This document shows positions 61,346-64,000 of a stretch of DNA of 64,000 nucleotides, piece after piece. Source of the DNA: Microbacterium resistens NBRC 103078. Its GTDB lineage: Bacteria; Actinomycetota; Actinomycetes; Actinomycetales; Microbacteriaceae. Position numbers and translations under genes: made by a program. Every line of letters starts with the position of its first letter. Positions within the stretch are counted from its first letter, which is position 1. Under the pieces are notes generated by a model. It saw only the letters and a list, made by a program, of their open reading frames with translations. It ran no database searches and was not told where the DNA came from. The stretch spans positions 1-64,000 of the forward strand of contig NZ_BCRA01000021.1 in assembly GCF_001552355.1 (NCBI RefSeq), given 5' to 3'.

Positions 61346-64000
61346 TCACTGCGCGGGCGTCTCGGCGGCGTCGCCCTCGAGCTCGATGAGGCGGTTCACG
61401 GCCTCGGTGAGCTGCTTGTCCGCCTCCGCGAACTTCGTCAGGTCACCCGACTTGAGCGCCTCGTCGCGGGCGAGCATCGCCGCCTTCGCGTCCTCCAGCG
61501 CCGCCTGACGCGCGGCGGCGCCGGTCTGCGGCGGCTCCGTGGTCGAGCCGCCCGGCGTGGTGGGAGGCACCTCCTCGTCGCCGCCGACGGCGCCGGCATC
61601 CCCGCCGAACAGCTCGTCCAGCGCCCCTGTGAGCGTGTCGGCGAACGCGATCCGGTCGCCGAAGGCCACGAGGATCTTCTGGAGCCGGGGAAGCTGCGTG
61701 CCCTTGGACGCCTGGACGTAGACCGGCTGGACGTACAGCAGTCCGCCGCCGACGGGAAGGGTCAGCAGGTTGCCGTGCAGCACCTCCGACTGGCCCTGCT
61801 TCAGCAGGTTGAGCTGCTGGGCCACGTCCGTGTCGGTATCGAAGGTGTTCTGCACCTGTCCCGGGCCGGGGACGGTCGTGTCGGCGTCGATCTCGAGCAT
61901 CCGGAGCTGTCCGTAGCCCTTCGCTTTCACCCCCGCCTCGGATCCGGCGTCGGAGTCCACGGCGAGGTAGCCGAGCAGCACGTCGCGACTGCTCGTCCCC
62001 TCGGCGGACGGGATGAAGGTCGTGAACATCGAGAACCGCGGCGAGTCCTGACCCGGCATCTTCATCGACAGGTAGTACGGCGACTGGAGCCGGTCCTGGT
62101 TCTGCGGATCGTTGGGCGTCTTCCAGGCGTTGTCGCGCTGGGCGAACGAGGACGCGTCGTCCACGTGGTAGACCCCGAGCATCGCCCGCTGGACCTTGAA
62201 CAGGTCCGTCGGGTAGCGCACGTGCGACATCAGCTCGCCGGACATGTCGCTGATCGGCTTGAGTGTGGACGGGTAGACCTTCTGCCAGGTCTTCAGGACC
62301 GGGTCCTCCTCGTCCCACGCGTACAGGGTGACGCTGCCGTCGTACGCGTCGACGGTCGCCTTCACCGAGTTGCGGATGTAGTTGACCTCGTCGGCCACGA
62401 AGCCCGGCATGGCCATGCTGGCGTCGCCGATCGCCTCCTGCAGGCTCACCCCGGTGGAGTAGGGGTAGCTGGCGCTGGTGGTGTAACCGTCGACGATCCA
62501 GACGATCCGGCCGTCCACGACGCTCGGGTACGGGTCGTTGTCGAGCGTCAGGTACGGCGCCACCTTCTGCACGCGCGTCTTGGGATCCCGGTCGTAGAGG
62601 ATCTGCGACTCCTCGTTCACGAGGTCGGAGAAGAGGATCTGCTCGGACTGGAACTTCAGCGCGTACAGCAGCTTGTTGAAGAAATTGCCGATCCGCGGCC
62701 CGCCGTCGCCGGTGAAGGTCGTCTTCGTGTCCGTGGCGCCGTCCTGCCCGCGCGGGTAGTCGATCTCGACCGGCGCGGTGCCCTCGGGAGCGCCGACGAT
62801 CGAGTACGGCGGCGACTGCTCGCCGAAGTACACGCGCGGCTCGAACTTCTCCGTGTCCGTGAGGAACCCGGCCGACGGGATGCCGCGCTCGAGGAAGACC
62901 GGCTCACCGTCGCTGGTGCGCTGATTGCCCGCGGCGGCCACGAGACCGTAGCCGTGCGTGTACACCGCGGCGCGGTTGTTCCAGTTGCCCGCGTCGCTGA
63001 GCTGGTTCATGTCGAGCTCACGGACCGCGACGACGGTGTCCTGCTTCTCGCCGTCGATCTCGTAGCGGTCGACGTCCAGGTTCTCGGGGAACTGGTAGTA
63101 CGCGCGGTACTGCTCGAGCTGGCGCACCGTCGGGCTGATGATCGCCGGGTCCAGGATGCGGATCGAGGCGGTCGTGTCGGCGTCGGCGCGCAGCTGTCCG
63201 GGCTCGGCGTCGGTGGCCGCCTTGAACGGGGTGGTCTCGAGCCCGTCGATGCCGTACGCGGCCTTGGTCGCGTCGAGGTTGCGCTGGTAGTACTCCGCCT
63301 GCAGCGAGTTCTGGTTCGGCTTCACCTGGAAGGTGTTGACGACCCAGGGGTAGCCGATACCGACCACGAGCGAGGCCACCACCAGCAGCGCGGTCGCCGC
63401 CAGCGGGAAGCGCCAGCGCCCGATCACGGCGGTGATGAAGAAGAGGATCGCCACGAGCGCGGCCAGGATCGCGAGGATCGACAGACCGGGGATCGTCGCG
63501 TTGGCGCCGGTGTACGCGGCACCGGTGATGCGGTCCTCGGGGGTCACGAGCGTCACGTACCGGTCGAGCCAGAGGCTCGCCGCCTGCAGCAGGAGGTAGA
63601 CCCCCGCGAGCACCGCGAGCTGGATCCGCGCCGGCTTGGAGATGCGGAGCTCGCCCTGGCCCACGCGGACCGATCCGTACAGGTATGACACGAGCGCCGT
63701 CACCAGGAGGCACAGGATCATCACCGCGGAGGCGAAGCCGAGCACCGCCCGGTAGAAGGGCAGCGCGAACATGTAGAAGCCGGTGTCCATCTGGAACTGC
63801 GGGTCGAGGACGCCCGTCGAGGCCCCGTTCGCCCACATCCAGACCGTCTCCCACTGCCCGGCCGCAGCGAAGCCCGCGAACAGGCCGAAGAAGACCGGCA
63901 TGCCCCACATCGCCAGGCGACGCAGCGGCTCGATGACCTCCTGGTACCGGTCCAGCTGCGAGCTCAGGCGCACGTAGACCGGTCGCAGCCGGTAGGCCAG
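61346..64000 (-). CDS. UPF0182 family membrane protein, N-terminus beyond window
   Basis: The visible ~885 residues are the C-terminal part of a large UPF0182 (COG1615) protein. Four or more membrane helices occur in the visible N-terminal third ('MWGMPVFFGLFAGFAAAGQW', 'RIQLAVLAGVYLLLQAASLW', 'ILAILAALVAILFFITAVIG'), followed by a long extracytoplasmic domain and a Thr/Pro-rich linker with a helical tail. Function is unknown; it is a common actinobacterial protein. The start lies right of the window. Confidence 0.9.
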   Translation of the reverse strand: MAYRLRPVYVRLSSQLDRYQEVIEPLRRLAMWGMPVFFGLFAGFAAAGQWETVWMWANGASTGVLDPQFQMDTGFYMFALPFYRAVLGFASAVMILCLLVTALVSYLYGSVRVGQGELRISKPARIQLAVLAGVYLLLQAASLWLDRYVTLVTPEDRITGAAYTGANATIPGLSILAILAALVAILFFITAVIGRWRFPLAATALLVVASLVVGIGYPWVVNTFQVKPNQNSLQAEYYQRNLDATKAAYGIDGLETTPFKAATDAEPGQLRADADTTASIRILDPAIISPTVRQLEQYRAYYQFPENLDVDRYEIDGEKQDTVVAVRELDMNQLSDAGNWNNRAAVYTHGYGLVAAAGNQRTSDGEPVFLERGIPSAGFLTDTEKFEPRVYFGEQSPPYSIVGAPEGTAPVEIDYPRGQDGATDTKTTFTGDGGPRIGNFFNKLLYALKFQSEQILFSDLVNEESQILYDRDPKTRVQKVAPYLTLDNDPYPSVVDGRIVWIVDGYTTSASYPYSTGVSLQEAIGDASMAMPGFVADEVNYIRNSVKATVDAYDGSVTLYAWDEEDPVLKTWQKVYPSTLKPISDMSGELMSHVRYPTDLFKVQRAMLGVYHVDDASSFAQRDNAWKTPNDPQNQDRLQSPYYLSMKMPGQDSPRFSMFTTFIPSAEGTSSRDVLLGYLAVDSDAGSEAGVKAKGYGQLRMLEIDADTTVPGPGQVQNTFDTDTDVAQQLNLLKQGQSEVLHGNLLTLPVGGGLLYVQPVYVQASKGTQLPRLQKILVAFGDRIAFADTLTGALDELFGGDAGAVGGDEEVPPTTPGGSTTEPPQTGAAARQAALEDAKAAMLARDEALKSGDLTKFAEADKQLTEAVNRLIELEGDAAETPAQ

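Noticed and set aside
61076-63688. Long plus-strand open frame opposite UPF0182
   Set aside because: Antisense to a clear UPF0182 coding sequence; it also runs through a terminator and the DUF1918 gene.
1-64000. CRISPR arrays, insertion sequences, integrases or prophage genes
   Set aside because: No regularly spaced repeats and no transposase, integrase or phage structural motif was seen on either strand.

Overview
The window is 64 kb of very GC-rich, gene-dense chromosome with no mobile elements, prophage genes or CRISPR array. It most resembles an actinobacterium of the Microbacteriaceae (Microbacterium-like). The reasons are a gluABCD-type uptake operon, a PriA-type HisA, DUF3039/DUF1918/DUF1844 proteins, a lexA gene divergent from a LysM protein, prfB-ftsE-ftsX-smpB synteny, an actinobacterial tad cluster and a three-domain LigD. 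Genus is an inference from gene content; no rRNA is present to confirm it.

Layout. 1-5 kb: 3' part of thiM (cut by the window edge) behind a TPP riboswitch, a DUF402 protein, and pheS-pheT. 5-8.5 kb: a glutamate-type ABC importer (gluA-gluB-gluC-gluD). 8.6-11 kb: an rRNA/tRNA methyltransferase and infC-rpmI-rplT, with infC apparently starting at ATC. 11-17 kb: DUF1844, SseB-like, hisA/priA, a ParA-like ATPase on the opposite strand, then hisC-hisB-hisH. 16.8-18.2 kb: LysM protein and lexA, divergent. 18-24 kb: metF-metE and an S9 peptidase. 24-28 kb: prfB, an NlpC/P60 hydrolase, ftsE, ftsX and smpB. 28-34.5 kb: an MFS transporter, a seven-gene tad/Flp pilus cluster and tRNA-Leu. 34.5-39 kb: DedA, Ku and LigD. 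39-44 kb: CDF transporter, rph-rdgB, murI, pncB and DUF3039. 44-47.4 kb: a two-gene ABC exporter whose ATPase carries a ~415-residue low-complexity N-terminal extension. 47.7-55.5 kb: a surface-glycan region with an NTP transferase, three CDP-glycerol glycerophosphotransferase-like proteins and a GT2 glycosyltransferase, interspersed with an EcsC-like protein and a small XRE regulator. 55.5-64 kb: HtrA protease, aminotransferase, nitrilase, arsenate reductase, a small secreted protein overlapping an unknown gene, initiator tRNA-Met, DUF1918, and a UPF0182 membrane protein running off the right edge.

Most operons are tightly packed, with 4-base ATGA/GTGA overlaps (gluC-gluD, hisC-hisB-hisH, ftsE-ftsX, cpaF-tadB-tadC, tadE-tadG, rph-rdgB, the glycerophosphotransferase pair). 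They are punctuated by long GC-rich inverted repeats that probably act as terminators. Cell-envelope work dominates the accessory content: FtsEX with its own candidate hydrolase, pilus assembly, wall glycopolymer synthesis, HtrA and a LysM SOS protein.

Least explained stretches: the secreted-protein/unknown-protein pair next to initiator tRNA-Met (59.9-60.7 kb), the histone-tail-like extension of the ABC ATPase (46.2-47.4 kb), the tad cluster without a TadZ/CpaE gene or prepilin peptidase, and the stem-loop that buries the start codon of the third glycerophosphotransferase.
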